Positions 6,943 to 14,180 of a stretch of 45,783 bases of DNA are shown here, piece by piece. The position numbers were made by a program, and so were the translations under genes. The notes under the pieces are model-generated. The model saw only the letters and a list, made by a program, of their open reading frames with translations, made no database searches and was not told where the DNA came from. The DNA is from a virus, in IMG/VR virus record IMGVR_UViG_3300044716_000327, positions 1 to 45,783 of that record. One strand, written 5' to 3'. Numbering within the stretch: the stretch's first letter is position 1; the number at the start of each line of letters is the position of its first letter.

Positions 6943-7133
6943 TGAGCCGGTTCATTGTGGAGTTCGACCGCATCGACTGGAAGGAACTAAGCACGCAGAA
7001 AGAGCAGTTGTTCCTGCATGGTGGCGAGGCTTGGGCAGAGGGATTGATCAACTTATTGGACTACATCCAAGACTCTGCGGAGGAGCAGGGGCAACCAGTG
7101 GTGTGGCTAGATGAGGGAGACAAGGATGCCTAG
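6942..7133 (+). CDS. small acidic hypothetical protein
   Basis: Encodes 63 residues from ATG 6942, sharing one base with the upstream stop (TGATG). It is acidic and aromatic (FIVEFDRIDWKELS, then WAEGLINLLDYIQDSAEEQG). No family is recognised. Its last 8 nt overlap the next gene. Confidence 0.55.
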   Translation: MSRFIVEFDRIDWKELSTQKEQLFLHGGEAWAEGLINLLDYIQDSAEEQGQPVVWLDEGDKDA

Positions 7134-7350
7134 CTACCGGGTGCTTGGATACTACTTGGACAACGGACAAATCTACGACGGCGAAGCTGACGGCAATGAT
7201 GTGGACGAGGCCGTGCGCGACTTGCGCGATTCGATGTACGAGGTGGAGCGAGAGAACCTAATGGTGATCGCTGTACTGGATGATGCGGGCGACAACTTGC
7301 ACGGCAGCGACAAGGCTTTCCCAATTACGGAGTGGGAAACGGTTCCTTAA
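7126..7350 (+). CDS. small acidic hypothetical protein
   Basis: Encodes 74 residues from ATG 7126, overlapping the previous gene by 8 nt. It has a ferredoxin-like strand/helix pattern: YRVLGYYLDNGQIYDGEA, then DEAVRDLRDSM, then LMVIAVLDDAGDN. It is strongly acidic. The function is unknown. Confidence 0.55.
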   Translation: MPSYRVLGYYLDNGQIYDGEADGNDVDEAVRDLRDSMYEVERENLMVIAVLDDAGDNLHGSDKAFPITEWETVP

Positions 7351-7364
7351 CAAGGAGGACAGGT

Positions 7365-7520
7365 ATGTCTATGATTGACGCTTGGAAAGACGAGCAGATA
7401 GAGACTGCCATTCGCCTGCTGGTCTGCGCCGAGCGGTTGTTGGAACCGTTCAGGGACCAGGAGGGTGACTGGGGTAGGGTGTACGAGCAGATCAATAAGT
7501 TCCTGAAGGAGGAATGCTAA
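7365..7520 (+). CDS. 51-residue hypothetical protein
   Basis: ATG 7365 follows CAAGGAGGACAGGT, a very strong ribosome site that rules out the in-frame ATG upstream. The protein is helical and rich in Glu and Leu (ETAIRLLVCAERLLEPF). Its stop TAA shares one base with the next ATG (TAATG). Confidence 0.55.
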   Translation: MSMIDAWKDEQIETAIRLLVCAERLLEPFRDQEGDWGRVYEQINKFLKEEC

Positions 7521-7756
7521 TGGCTGAAGTCGAAGAAGTGCGGGCGCAAATCTCTGAGATGCTGCGTACCATACGGATCGAAGGCTGTTTGCCTACCGTG
7601 CGGAGCGCCTTACTCTTCTGGCGTGAGTACCTGACGCAGACACAGCCTTATGGGCTGTCGGTTGCGGACAAGCGGGGCTATGAGGATGAGCATAAGAGGT
7701 TAGTGTTCTTGTTGACAGAAGTATTTCCAGAGGAGGAGCATGGACAAGCTGATTGA
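7520..7756 (+). CDS. small helical hypothetical protein
   Basis: Encodes 78 residues. ATG 7520 is preferred over ATG 7514 because GGAGG (7507-7511) is 8 nt away rather than 2. It is helical (EVEEVRAQISEMLRTIRIEG) with a central aromatic segment (LLFWREYLTQTQPYG). It overlaps the next gene by 17 nt. No family is recognised. Confidence 0.55.
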   Translation: MAEVEEVRAQISEMLRTIRIEGCLPTVRSALLFWREYLTQTQPYGLSVADKRGYEDEHKRLVFLLTEVFPEEEHGQAD

Positions 7757-7922
7757 GTTGCGGGATGGTTTGCAGGAATACTCCTGCACTTGCATCGCCA
7801 ATGCGTATGCAGAGATGGGGCAGTACGGTGCTGAGTGGCGAGCGATCAAACATCTGTTCCGCGTACTGTGTGCGTGGGATGTTCTGGATCGGGAAGTGAC
7901 CAGGCTAGCGGAGGAAGAGTGA
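7740..7922 (+). CDS. 60-residue helical hypothetical protein
   Basis: ATG 7740 follows CAGAGGAGGAGC, part of the preceding gene. The protein looks like two helices (LIELRDGLQEYSCTCIANAY and HLFRVLCAWDVLDREVTRLA). The function is unknown. Its stop shares a base with the next start (TGATG). Confidence 0.55.
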   Translation: MDKLIELRDGLQEYSCTCIANAYAEMGQYGAEWRAIKHLFRVLCAWDVLDREVTRLAEEE

Positions 7923-8329
7923 TGACAGACACACAGATTTTGCAGGAGTTCTTTGACTCAATCGTCGTAGCTGGCAGGCTCAACAGCATCGTCAATGTGG
8001 AGGAGTTTCTTGCCGGTGTTCACGGGCTGCAGGACTACGGGCCGAAGGCTGACTCTGACCCAAGCAATGTGCTGGCATGTGTCCGGCGTGTCCATCGGGG
8101 CATTGGTTCGGAGTTGTTCGCTAAGTTCGTCAGCCTGGATGACAGCCATCCCGGCATTGGGCTGGACGATTGGTGGGCGAGGTGGTGCCCGTGCCCTGTC
8201 GAACTGCACAAGGCAGACTACCCAGCCGGGGCTATCCCGCTGTGGTCGAACGGAACTCACACGGTGTACTGCCGTGTAACCCGCGATGCAGGAGGCGCGC
8301 CGGTTGTTGACTTTGGAGTGACCGCTTAA
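7922..8329 (+). CDS. hypothetical protein with C-terminal beta region
   Basis: Encodes 135 residues from ATG 7922. It has a helical N-terminal half (TDTQILQEFFDSIVVAGRLN) and a Trp/Cys segment, DDWWARWCPCPVE. A strand-rich C-terminus follows (THTVYCRVTRDAGGAPVVDF). No family is recognised. An AGGAGGTGAC site for the next microgene follows the stop. Confidence 0.55.
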   Translation: MTDTQILQEFFDSIVVAGRLNSIVNVEEFLAGVHGLQDYGPKADSDPSNVLACVRRVHRGIGSELFAKFVSLDDSHPGIGLDDWWARWCPCPVELHKADYPAGAIPLWSNGTHTVYCRVTRDAGGAPVVDFGVTA

Positions 8330-8340
8330 CAGGAGGTGAC

Positions 8341-8448
8341 ATGTACAAGGATGTACTGAACGTGCTGCATGTTCTGGCGACTGCTATACTTATGTTGTTA
8401 GCGGGCCAGTTGAAGGAGATGTGTCTCAAGATAATGGGAGGTGAGTGA
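8341..8448 (+). CDS. 35-residue single-span membrane protein
   Basis: A short frame from ATG 8341 (ribosome site AGGAGGTGAC) to TGA 8448. Residues about 5-22 (VLNVLHVLATAILMLLAG) form one membrane helix, followed by a basic/acidic tail ending GGE. It shares one base with the next start (TGATG). Position and ribosome site make it a credible microgene; the function is unknown. Confidence 0.55.
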   Translation: MYKDVLNVLHVLATAILMLLAGQLKEMCLKIMGGE

Positions 8449-8762
8449 TGACTGACTGGCGCAATGATGCCGTGCAGGAGGCGGCGACCGGGAGAACGTG
8501 GCATATCCTGGAGCGTTACCTGCTGCCCGGTAAAGACACTGGCTTCGTCTTGGTATGCGAGGGGCGCGCCTGCTTCACGGCAATACGGGATATACGCACG
8601 CCCCTTGGCATGCTGCCCTCCGACATCTCTCCAGAGAACAGGCTGGCAGTAGTCCGATGGGCGCAGGCCGAGAGCGTGTGTAGGTACAAGGAGATTCTGC
8701 GTTGTGCCAATGCGGGCATTGCGCCGCCGCATCCGTTTTATAGAGACAAAGGAGGTGAGTGA
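8448..8762 (+). CDS. hypothetical protein
   Basis: Encodes 104 residues from ATG 8448, after GGGAGGTGAG. It contains a strand-rich region (DTGFVLVCEGRACFTAIRDI), an acidic turn (PSDISPEN) and a helical segment ending in PPHPFYRDKGGE. The final GGE is encoded by the next gene's ribosome site. No family is recognised. Confidence 0.55.
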   Translation: MTDWRNDAVQEAATGRTWHILERYLLPGKDTGFVLVCEGRACFTAIRDIRTPLGMLPSDISPENRLAVVRWAQAESVCRYKEILRCANAGIAPPHPFYRDKGGE

Positions 8763-9034
8763 TGGCTAAGAAGAAGGCGAAGAAGAAGTTGGTGTCGGGC
8801 ATGGTGTTCCATACCCTGACGCTGAACGAGCAAGACCTACGGCACTTGCGATGGATAGTGAAAGATTATTCCGAAGACCAGCAGTACCTTATGAACGCAC
8901 CCCCCACCAAGGGTCAGACTCCAGAGGGGAAGCTGGAGGACTGGGTTATTGCCCGGGATTTTATGGTGGATGCGCTGAAGATTGTTCAGATGATCGACAA
9001 GGTTTGCCCCAAGCTGGCACAGGAGGACAACTGA
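8762..9034 (+). CDS. small hypothetical protein with lysine-rich N-terminus
   Basis: Encodes 90 residues from ATG 8762 (AGGAGGTGAG). The N-terminus MAKKKAKKKLVSG is highly basic; the rest is a helical domain (LRHLRWIVKDYSEDQQYLM, then VIARDFMVDALKIVQMI). It could bind DNA or RNA through the basic arm. The function is unknown. Confidence 0.55.
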   Translation: MAKKKAKKKLVSGMVFHTLTLNEQDLRHLRWIVKDYSEDQQYLMNAPPTKGQTPEGKLEDWVIARDFMVDALKIVQMIDKVCPKLAQEDN

Positions 9035-9120
9035 TGTTCGCTATGAGTGAGACGATGGACTTTCTGATCGGTGGCACGGGCGTTCTGCTGCTGTTGTGGT
9101 GGACTTCAGGGAGTAGCTGA
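9034..9120 (+). CDS. 28-residue membrane microprotein
   Basis: ATG 9034 shares a base with the preceding stop (TGATG); GGAGGAC lies upstream. The peptide has a hydrophobic core (FLIGGTGVLLLLWW) long enough to span the membrane once. It is too short for a family call and is supported by position and ribosome site. Confidence 0.45.
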   Translation: MFAMSETMDFLIGGTGVLLLLWWTSGSS

Positions 9121-9122
9121 CC

Positions 9123-9335
9123 ATGCGCATACCAGACACTGTCAGGAAGCGACAGTTTCCCGCGACAGGGAAGTGGGTTGCTGTTGAGGTGTTCGATAGC
9201 AACTGGGATCGACAGGTGCAGGGGCTGGTAAACCCAGCCGGTGAACTGGATTGCGTGTGGGATGGCAACGCACCGTTTGGGTGGGCGCAGCAGCAAGCCG
9301 ATGTGCAGAACCGCAGAGCCAAGAAGGGGGACTGA
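9123..9335 (+). CDS. small hypothetical protein
   Basis: Encodes 70 residues from ATG 9123, two bases after the previous stop. It has a beta-type pattern (GKWVAVEVFDSNWDRQVQGL then ELDCVWDGNAPFGWAQ) and a basic end. No family is recognised. It directly precedes the serine recombinase. Confidence 0.5.
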   Translation: MRIPDTVRKRQFPATGKWVAVEVFDSNWDRQVQGLVNPAGELDCVWDGNAPFGWAQQQADVQNRRAKKGD

Positions 9336-9337
9336 CC

Positions 9338-10111
9338 ATGCTGTACGGATATGCCCGTGTGTCTACGGACAAGCAAGAGAACTCAGCTGATGCCCAGGCT
9401 ATCCGGCTGCGTGCGTACGCTGAGCAGTCGGGCTTGGAGTTTGGGGAGGTGTTCGTTGACGAGGATCAGTCGGCGTACAAGATCCCCTTGCACAAGCGCC
9501 GGCAGGGCAGGGTGCTATGGGACAAGCTGAAGGCCGGCGATGTGGTGGTGTTCTGCACCTTCGACCGTGTGTTCAGGTCGGTGCTGGATGCGGCGCAGAC
9601 CTTGGCTCAGTGCAAAGAGCTTGGCGTTCAGCTGAAGTTCTTGGACAACAGCCTGGATGTGATGACGATCCAAGGCGAGTTGAGCTACAACACCATGTCC
9701 GCGTTCGCCCAGTACAGCAGTCAGATTTCCGGGCAGCGACAGCGTGAGATCCATTCCTATCTCAACGCCCACTTCCGACCACGCGGTAAGCTGCGACCGC
9801 TTGGTTGGGTGGTGAAGAACAAGGCGTTCGTTCCCTACCAACCGGAGCGTGACATCGGCAGTCTGGTTGTGGACATGCGCGAGGAGGGGAAGTCCTTCTC
9901 CGCCATCTGCCTGCACCTATGCAAGAAGGAACTTCGCAAGCCGCCCAATCACAAGGGTGTCAGGGGCTACTATGGCCTGACTGACACAAGGAATCTGCAC
10001 CGGGCTGCGGTAGCTGGATACCCAAGGATTCCGCCAAGACTTTCGCCAGAGCAGTGGACCGCCGAGCAGCAGCGCGAAGCGAAATTTCATGCGACTCAGC
10101 CAGCGCTCTGA
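9338..10111 (+). CDS. serine recombinase (resolvase/invertase type)
   Basis: Encodes 257 residues from ATG 9338 (AAGGGGGACTGACC). It opens with MLYGYARVSTDKQENS, the resolvase catalytic box with nucleophile Ser9. It also has the active-site helix VVFCTFDRVFRS (Arg77 and Arg80 in the usual positions). The catalytic domain covers about 1-140; the remaining ~115 residues are longer than a simple resolvase HTH tail but much shorter than a large serine integrase. It would cut and rejoin DNA at a specific site, perhaps for inversion, dimer resolution or fibre switching. The last 152 bp are antisense to the sigma-like gene on the other strand. Confidence 0.85.
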   Translation: MLYGYARVSTDKQENSADAQAIRLRAYAEQSGLEFGEVFVDEDQSAYKIPLHKRRQGRVLWDKLKAGDVVVFCTFDRVFRSVLDAAQTLAQCKELGVQLKFLDNSLDVMTIQGELSYNTMSAFAQYSSQISGQRQREIHSYLNAHFRPRGKLRPLGWVVKNKAFVPYQPERDIGSLVVDMREEGKSFSAICLHLCKKELRKPPNHKGVRGYYGLTDTRNLHRAAVAGYPRIPPRLSPEQWTAEQQREAKFHATQPAL

Positions 10112-10547
10112 GTGTCCTGCCGTGGATGAACCTGTCAGTGGCTAGCTCTTGCTCCCACTCTGGGAGATCGGCTATCGCCAGTCTGATGTGATCCAAATGG
10201 TCGAACTCTGGCAGCAGGTCGGCCGCCTCTTCCAGCGTGATGCGTATGTCGCCAGGCTGACGGCTCAACTTCTTGATCTGCTTGTACATCGCATTGAGGC
10301 AGGCCCGTGCGAAGTACGCCTTTGGGTAGGGCAGTCGCTTGGGATCATAGGTGCGAGCCGCTTTGCAGATGGCGAGGTAGCCTTCGCTCTGCAGGTCTGC
10401 TACTAGCACGCCTCGCTGCCAGTGCGGGCGGTTCTGCAGGAAATACTTGGCCAGCATTTCTGCTAGCGGCATGTACTCAACGACCAGCGACTGACGCTTG
10501 GCCGAGAGCTTCAATCTTTTTGTCATGCTGATTGAGACGAACCTCAT
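9960..10547 (-). CDS. phage RNA polymerase sigma-70-like factor
   Basis: Encodes 195 residues. The region 2 pattern runs LVVEYMPLAEMLAKYF, then DLQSEGYLAICKAARTYDP and YPKAYFARACLNAMYKQIKK. The region 4-like helix-turn-helix reads LPEWEQELATDRFIHGRTLR followed by ALAESHEISLRAAARRS. The size and two-domain layout fit small phage or extracytoplasmic-type sigma factors that redirect host RNA polymerase. The start is uncertain: ATG 10547 has AGAGGAAC upstream, while ATG 10526 lacks a site; either overlaps the upstream gene. It is the last gene of the leftward operon. Its final 50 codons are antisense to the serine recombinase 3' end. Confidence 0.75.
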   Translation of the reverse strand: MRFVSISMTKRLKLSAKRQSLVVEYMPLAEMLAKYFLQNRPHWQRGVLVADLQSEGYLAICKAARTYDPKRLPYPKAYFARACLNAMYKQIKKLSRQPGDIRITLEEAADLLPEFDHLDHIRLAIADLPEWEQELATDRFIHGRTLRALAESHEISLRAAARRSTALAKVLAESLGIQLPQPGADSLCQSGHSSP

Positions 10548-10704
10548 GTTCCTCTATCGTCTGTCGCAGTTCGTCCAGCATGCGGGGCAAACTCTCCACG
10601 CTATTGGCGATGACCGCGACCTTGGCATGCAGGCTGAAAGCCCACGGGATGACGGCTGCGGCAACCGATATGCCGAGCATCCACAGTTCAGTTTCAGGAG
10701 ACAT
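10477..10704 (-). CDS. small membrane protein with coiled coil
   Basis: Encodes 75 residues from ATG 10704 (GAGGGGTAG). One membrane helix (about 7-24, LWMLGISVAAAVIPWAFSL) is followed by a charged coiled coil (LPRMLDELRQTIEEHEVRLN). This layout is seen in phage holin-like or spanin-like accessory proteins, but also in many unrelated small proteins. No classic lysin is nearby to settle it. It overlaps the sigma gene by about 70 nt. Confidence 0.6.
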   Translation of the reverse strand: MSPETELWMLGISVAAAVIPWAFSLHAKVAVIANSVESLPRMLDELRQTIEEHEVRLNQHDKKIEALGQASVAGR

Positions 10705-10933
10705 CTACCCCTCGCACCATTGAGATCAACATGAGTCCCGCATAGGGATGCAGCTGCCCTTCTTCCACATGCAGCTTGATCATGCGTGTGGCCTTGGAGG
10801 TTTCGCTTTCGGGGTACGTATACATGTGAGTGTGCCCGTCGTACCGGGCTATAACTTCAAAGCGGTATTCGCTTCCATCTTCAGATGATCCAGGCTTGCG
10901 GGGTGTTCGCTGAAAATCCATTTGGCTAGCCAT
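10694..10933 (-). CDS. small hypothetical protein
   Basis: Encodes 79 residues if it begins at ATG 10933; ATG 10921 is equally possible, and neither has a clear ribosome site. The sequence reads as a strand-rich domain (YRFEVIARYDGHTHMYTYPE) followed by a helix and a hydrophobic end (YAGLMLISMVRGV). It overlaps the upstream gene by 85 nt and the downstream one by 11 nt. No family is recognised. Confidence 0.5.
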   Translation of the reverse strand: MASQMDFQRTPRKPGSSEDGSEYRFEVIARYDGHTHMYTYPESETSKATRMIKLHVEEGQLHPYAGLMLISMVRGVDVS

Positions 10934-11154
10934 GCACTGATGAGGTTGATGATGACGGGCAGAAGGATCATCAGAAGGACCGACCCGCACTCAGGGTGGC
11001 GGGCACGGAACTCACTGCGGATCTGCTGCTTCCAAGCGCGCCGGTCGGGGTTGGCCGTGGCGATTGCGATCAGCGCGACCTCTTCGCTGTGCCTGGATAT
11101 GCGGCCGGCGCCCGTCTCTTGGGCGCAGCGCTGTGCTATTTGATTGGCAAGCAT
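10849..11154 (-). CDS. small membrane protein
   Basis: Encodes 101 residues from ATG 11154 with AAGGA 9 nt upstream. It has a charged helical N-terminal half and one membrane helix (about 58-78, SVLLMILLPVIINLISAWLA). A holin-like or anchor role is possible but unproven. It lies between the Cys-rich gene and a hypothetical gene in the protease operon. Confidence 0.55.
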   Translation of the reverse strand: MLANQIAQRCAQETGAGRISRHSEEVALIAIATANPDRRAWKQQIRSEFRARHPECGSVLLMILLPVIINLISAWLAKWIFSEHPASLDHLKMEANTALKL

Positions 11155-11369
11155 GTCTTGCAGTCCTTCTTAGTGCGGCACTTGCAGTCGGCAGGGCAGG
11201 GGCAGTCGGTCACATGCCCATCCCCGTGCGTGATCTTCCCGTTCTTGCAGGCGCCGCAGCACTTGGACTTGGGTGCGGTGTAGGTGGTGACAACGTACGC
11301 CGCCTCAACCGCTACCCTTTCAGGGAATGTGGGGACTGGAAAGAGCAGCGAGAAGATGAGACTGATCAT
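11136..11369 (-). CDS. cysteine-rich small protein with hydrophobic N-terminus
   Basis: Encodes 77 residues; the start overlaps the protease stop as ATGA. The N-terminus MISLIFSLLFPVPTF is hydrophobic. The second half is packed with cysteine (CCGACKNGKITHGDGH, then CPCPADCKCRTKKDC), nine in 35 residues, reminiscent of zinc-binding or disulfide-linked phage proteins with CCG-C-G-GK-GDG blocks. It is likely exported or metal-binding. It is coupled to the papain-like protease gene. Confidence 0.6.
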   Translation of the reverse strand: MISLIFSLLFPVPTFPERVAVEAAYVVTTYTAPKSKCCGACKNGKITHGDGHVTDCPCPADCKCRTKKDCKTCLPIK

Positions 11370-12298
11370 GTCTGCAGCAGTCCTACTGCGCCGTAGTCGG
11401 GCAGCTTTTGAGGGGGGAATCCATCCACGTTTCCGTAGGCCCAGGCATCACCATCAGTGACACACACAGCCCAGTCATCCGCCTTGGTGACGATCATGCC
11501 GGGCACCTGTTCAGGGTAGGACGCGGGCCAGTCCTTCACCGGCTGGTTCCACCCACCCCAAGAATTCTGGGTGAAGAAAACTGTGAACGGCCAGAACTCT
11601 TTGGTGTCATCGAAACCCACCGTAGCCATGTCATGGTTCCACCCGCCAGCCTGACGAGGGTGGATGTTCTGTGCGTTGGGTGAGCCCGCCCACTTGGCGT
11701 ACTGACCAGAGTGAATGCCGTACCCGTTGGCCAGTGCGTCCATCGCATCGCGCACGGTGGTGATCTGTCGGATGATGCCGACCTTCTGCTGCCTGCACAG
11801 GTCAGCCACATCGCTGGGCACGCCGGTCGATCCCCACTTGGCGCCCAGTGAGCCGTTGTATTTTGAAAGATCAACGGGGTCATACTTCTTACGGATCAAG
11901 AAGCCCACATCACGCTCAAAGGTCGATGCCCTTGCGGGGACCATTCCCTCGCCGCTATGACCACGCGCCCCGTAGGTGGGCTCCGTTGCACCGCGCAAGA
12001 TGAAAGACTCTGGCCGCTGCTCTAGGAGAACTTGGACCGCGCGCGTGCAATCCCGGGCGTTCCGACTGCCGTGTGCTACGCAGTCTCCTACGGTCTGAAC
12101 TTCAGTGAAGGCCAGCGGGTCCAGCTTGCGAACGTACTGCCACAGCAGGGCACGCTTGCCGTCGCCTGACCCCATGCTATTCGGCTCAGAGTAGATCGGC
12201 CGGGGCTGGGACTCCTGCCACAGGACGCGCTCGCGGGCGCTGTTGATCCAGCCCTGCAGACCATCGTCGTACGCCTTGAGCGGAACGAAGTCACTCAC
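11366..12298 (-). CDS. papain-like cysteine protease
   Basis: Encodes 310 residues if it begins at GTG 12298, which overlaps the end of the preceding gene; upstream ATGs would add an out-of-frame-looking arginine-rich tail. Papain-fold catalytic positions are visible: Gln68 and Cys73 in EVQTVGDCVAHGS, His222 in GGWNHDMATVGFD, and Asn245 in TQNSWGGWNQP. No signal peptide or long propeptide is seen, so it probably acts in the cytoplasm or virion. Family members hydrolyse peptide bonds, but in phages similar proteins are mostly uncharacterised. It shares an operon with a subtilisin-type protease. Confidence 0.75.
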   Translation of the reverse strand: MSDFVPLKAYDDGLQGWINSARERVLWQESQPRPIYSEPNSMGSGDGKRALLWQYVRKLDPLAFTEVQTVGDCVAHGSRNARDCTRAVQVLLEQRPESFILRGATEPTYGARGHSGEGMVPARASTFERDVGFLIRKKYDPVDLSKYNGSLGAKWGSTGVPSDVADLCRQQKVGIIRQITTVRDAMDALANGYGIHSGQYAKWAGSPNAQNIHPRQAGGWNHDMATVGFDDTKEFWPFTVFFTQNSWGGWNQPVKDWPASYPEQVPGMIVTKADDWAVCVTDGDAWAYGNVDGFPPQKLPDYGAVGLLQT

Positions 12299-12680
12299 TC
12301 TGCTTCGCGACCTCCTTGCATGCGGCAACGATCTTGGCAACTAGCGGTGCGCTCATGGCCACATCATCCAAGGGAAAGCTGTCGGCCATCACCTTCTCAA
12401 CCGCCAAGTCCAGGCCGGCGTACTTGCCACGCATGTCAGCAGCGGCCAGCTTCAGCGTGTTGATATGCAGCTGTCGCCACATGCCTACGGTGCTGATGAG
12501 TTTGCCGTTGTCCTTCTCAGTGACATCGGCCAGCGACAGGTAGATCCCCTTCAGGTGGGCGCGGTCAGATCGGCTGGCACTTGCCATCGCAGCTGCGACC
12601 GGGCCGTCCGCTTTCTTGGCGGCGGGCACAAAGGCCAGCGCCGCTACCACCACCGCTATGATCACGGGCAGATGCTTCAT
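12291..12680 (-). CDS. signal-anchored hypothetical protein
   Basis: Encodes 129 residues from ATG 12680, overlapping the previous stop as ATGA. A typical signal or anchor segment comes first (MKHLPVIIAVVVAALAFVPA, then AKKADG), followed by a helical soluble domain with LAAADMRGKYAGLDLAVEKV. It is probably in the periplasm or tethered to the inner membrane. No family is recognised. Its stop overlaps the papain-like protease start. Confidence 0.6.
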   Translation of the reverse strand: MKHLPVIIAVVVAALAFVPAAKKADGPVAAAMASASRSDRAHLKGIYLSLADVTEKDNGKLISTVGMWRQLHINTLKLAAADMRGKYAGLDLAVEKVMADSFPLDDVAMSAPLVAKIVAACKEVAKQSE

Positions 12681-12889
12681 GGCTTCACCTGGAGCAGGGC
12701 AGCGAGGAGGGTGTTGCATGCAGTAACCACTGGCTCGTCGGTGCGCGAGTCGCGGATGGCGACAACCGCTTCGATCTGCTTCAGCACAGACGGCTTGCCG
12801 GCCGGCAGCTTCAGGGTGTGGAGGGGCAGGTAGGTCAGGACTACGGCAACCAGCACGGCGACGAGGGCGAGGATCTGAACTGTGGTCAT
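12677..12889 (-). CDS. single-span membrane protein
   Basis: Encodes 70 residues from ATG 12889, overlapping the subtilase stop (ATGA). Residues 3-25 form a membrane helix (TVQILALVAVLVAVVLTYLP); the tail is soluble and includes VVAIRDSRTDEPVVTAC. The topology resembles small phage membrane proteins near lysis or protease genes. The function is unknown. Confidence 0.55.
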   Translation of the reverse strand: MTTVQILALVAVLVAVVLTYLPLHTLKLPAGKPSVLKQIEAVVAIRDSRTDEPVVTACNTLLAALLQVKP

Positions 12890-13827
12890 AGGATCTTGGC
12901 TCCGGGGATGAAGATTGTGACGCCGCCGATGTTCGCCTGCATGGTGAAGTTCAGCAGCTTGTGCGGATCGACCAAGCCCCAGCCGTAGACGTTGTCATGG
13001 CCTTGCTCGCCAACGTCCTTGCAGGTGGTGGACAGTGCCTTCATCACATCGGCATGGTTGACGGCGCGATCCAGCTTGTGCTGTGCGCTGATGTACAAGG
13101 CCAGCACACCGGAGACGAACGGCGCGGCCATGCTTGTACCGCTCACGGTGGCATAGCCATTGGCCAGCCATGTGCTGGTGATGTCCTGCCCTGGTGCTGC
13201 GACCGCGATCTCCTTCCCGCGGCTGGAGAACTCACAGGCATTGCCGTGGCTATCGACCGCGCCAACGGCCACCGTTTCTTGGTAGGCAGCAGGGTAGTTG
13301 ACCGAGCCACCGTCGTTTCCTGCAGCACAGACCACCACAATGCCGGCGGCGTACGCTTCTCGCAGGGCGGTATGCACCCCATCGTCCGTGCGGCTAGACC
13401 CCAAGGACATGGAGATGATCTGCACCTTGGCTTCGATGGCGTGACGCACGGCCTGCGCCACCCACTCGTTGCTTCCCATGCCGCTGTGCCCCAAGACCTT
13501 CAGCGACAGGATCTTGGAGGCGGGGGCAATCCCTTTGGCCAGCCCGCTGCGGGCGGCGATGATCCCACTCACATGCGTGCCATGACCGAGCGTGTCATGG
13601 GCATCGGAGTCGCTGGTGAAGTTGCGGTAGTCAACCACCGCATCGTCCAGGGCAGGGTGCTTGGCCACGCCACTGTCGATCACCGCCACCGTCACGCCTT
13701 CGCCCTGTGACTTCTGCCACAGAGAGGGGATCCCGTAGGAACAGACACCCCAGTCAACACCATGCTGGAGAGCGCGAGGGGCGTCTAGGTTGACCCGGTA
13801 GGGTGGGAGATGGACGAACCCGCTCAC
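12886..13827 (-). CDS. subtilisin-family (S8) serine protease
   Basis: Encodes 313 residues from GTG 13827, overlapping the previous stop as GTGA. The full catalytic triad is present: Asp51 in VAVIDSGVAKHP, His82 in GHGTHVSGI, and Ser232 in SGTSMAAPFVSG. The oxyanion Asn171 lies in CAAGNDGG. There is no signal peptide and almost no propeptide, so it resembles intracellular subtilisins and may be active as made. Possible roles are capsid or host-protein cleavage during infection; the sequence does not decide. It is in one operon with a papain-like protease and several small membrane proteins. Confidence 0.9.
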   Translation of the reverse strand: MSGFVHLPPYRVNLDAPRALQHGVDWGVCSYGIPSLWQKSQGEGVTVAVIDSGVAKHPALDDAVVDYRNFTSDSDAHDTLGHGTHVSGIIAARSGLAKGIAPASKILSLKVLGHSGMGSNEWVAQAVRHAIEAKVQIISMSLGSSRTDDGVHTALREAYAAGIVVVCAAGNDGGSVNYPAAYQETVAVGAVDSHGNACEFSSRGKEIAVAAPGQDITSTWLANGYATVSGTSMAAPFVSGVLALYISAQHKLDRAVNHADVMKALSTTCKDVGEQGHDNVYGWGLVDPHKLLNFTMQANIGGVTIFIPGAKIL

Positions 13828-14180
13828 TCTTCTTTGCCAGCGGCAAGTGCCTTGAGGATCGAAATAATAATGGGGATGATCACATCGATCAGCAACTTCC
13901 AGTCGATGCCGAGAGCGGCAAACTCCACGCCAGTGCTGAAGGCCAGGGCTTCGTAGTCAGTCTCTTCAAAGTCCTCATCATGGAAGCGGTGCTTCGACAG
14001 TGCCTTGGGCGACACGGCCTGCGCTTCCAGGATCGGGATCAGCACGCGGGCAATCGAATCGACCAGCGCCCACTGCTCCACGTAGGGCAGGTCTTTGCGC
14101 CAAGACTTGGCAATGGCAACCACCTGCAGGAGCGCAGCCTGGTTGGCCAGCAGGAACTTAATTACCTTCACGTTGAGCAT
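13824..14180 (-). CDS. hypothetical protein with C-terminal membrane segment
   Basis: Encodes 118 residues from ATG 14180 (GAGAGGATC). Helical throughout, it ends in a hydrophobic stretch (about 93-111, WKLLIDVIIPIIISILKALA). The central part is acidic (HDEDFEETDYEALAF). It may be a membrane-associated partner of the adjacent subtilase, whose GTG overlaps this stop. No family is recognised. Confidence 0.55.
   Translation of the reverse strand: MLNVKVIKFLLANQAALLQVVAIAKSWRKDLPYVEQWALVDSIARVLIPILEAQAVSPKALSKHRFHDEDFEETDYEALAFSTGVEFAALGIDWKLLIDVIIPIIISILKALAAGKEE

Noticed and set aside
8374-8386. GCTATACTTATG as an internal promoter
   Set aside because: Inside the membrane microgene, with no -35 box; likely chance.
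10477-11154. Confident holin/spanin call for the small membrane proteins
   Set aside because: Topology alone is not enough and no endolysin was recognised nearby.
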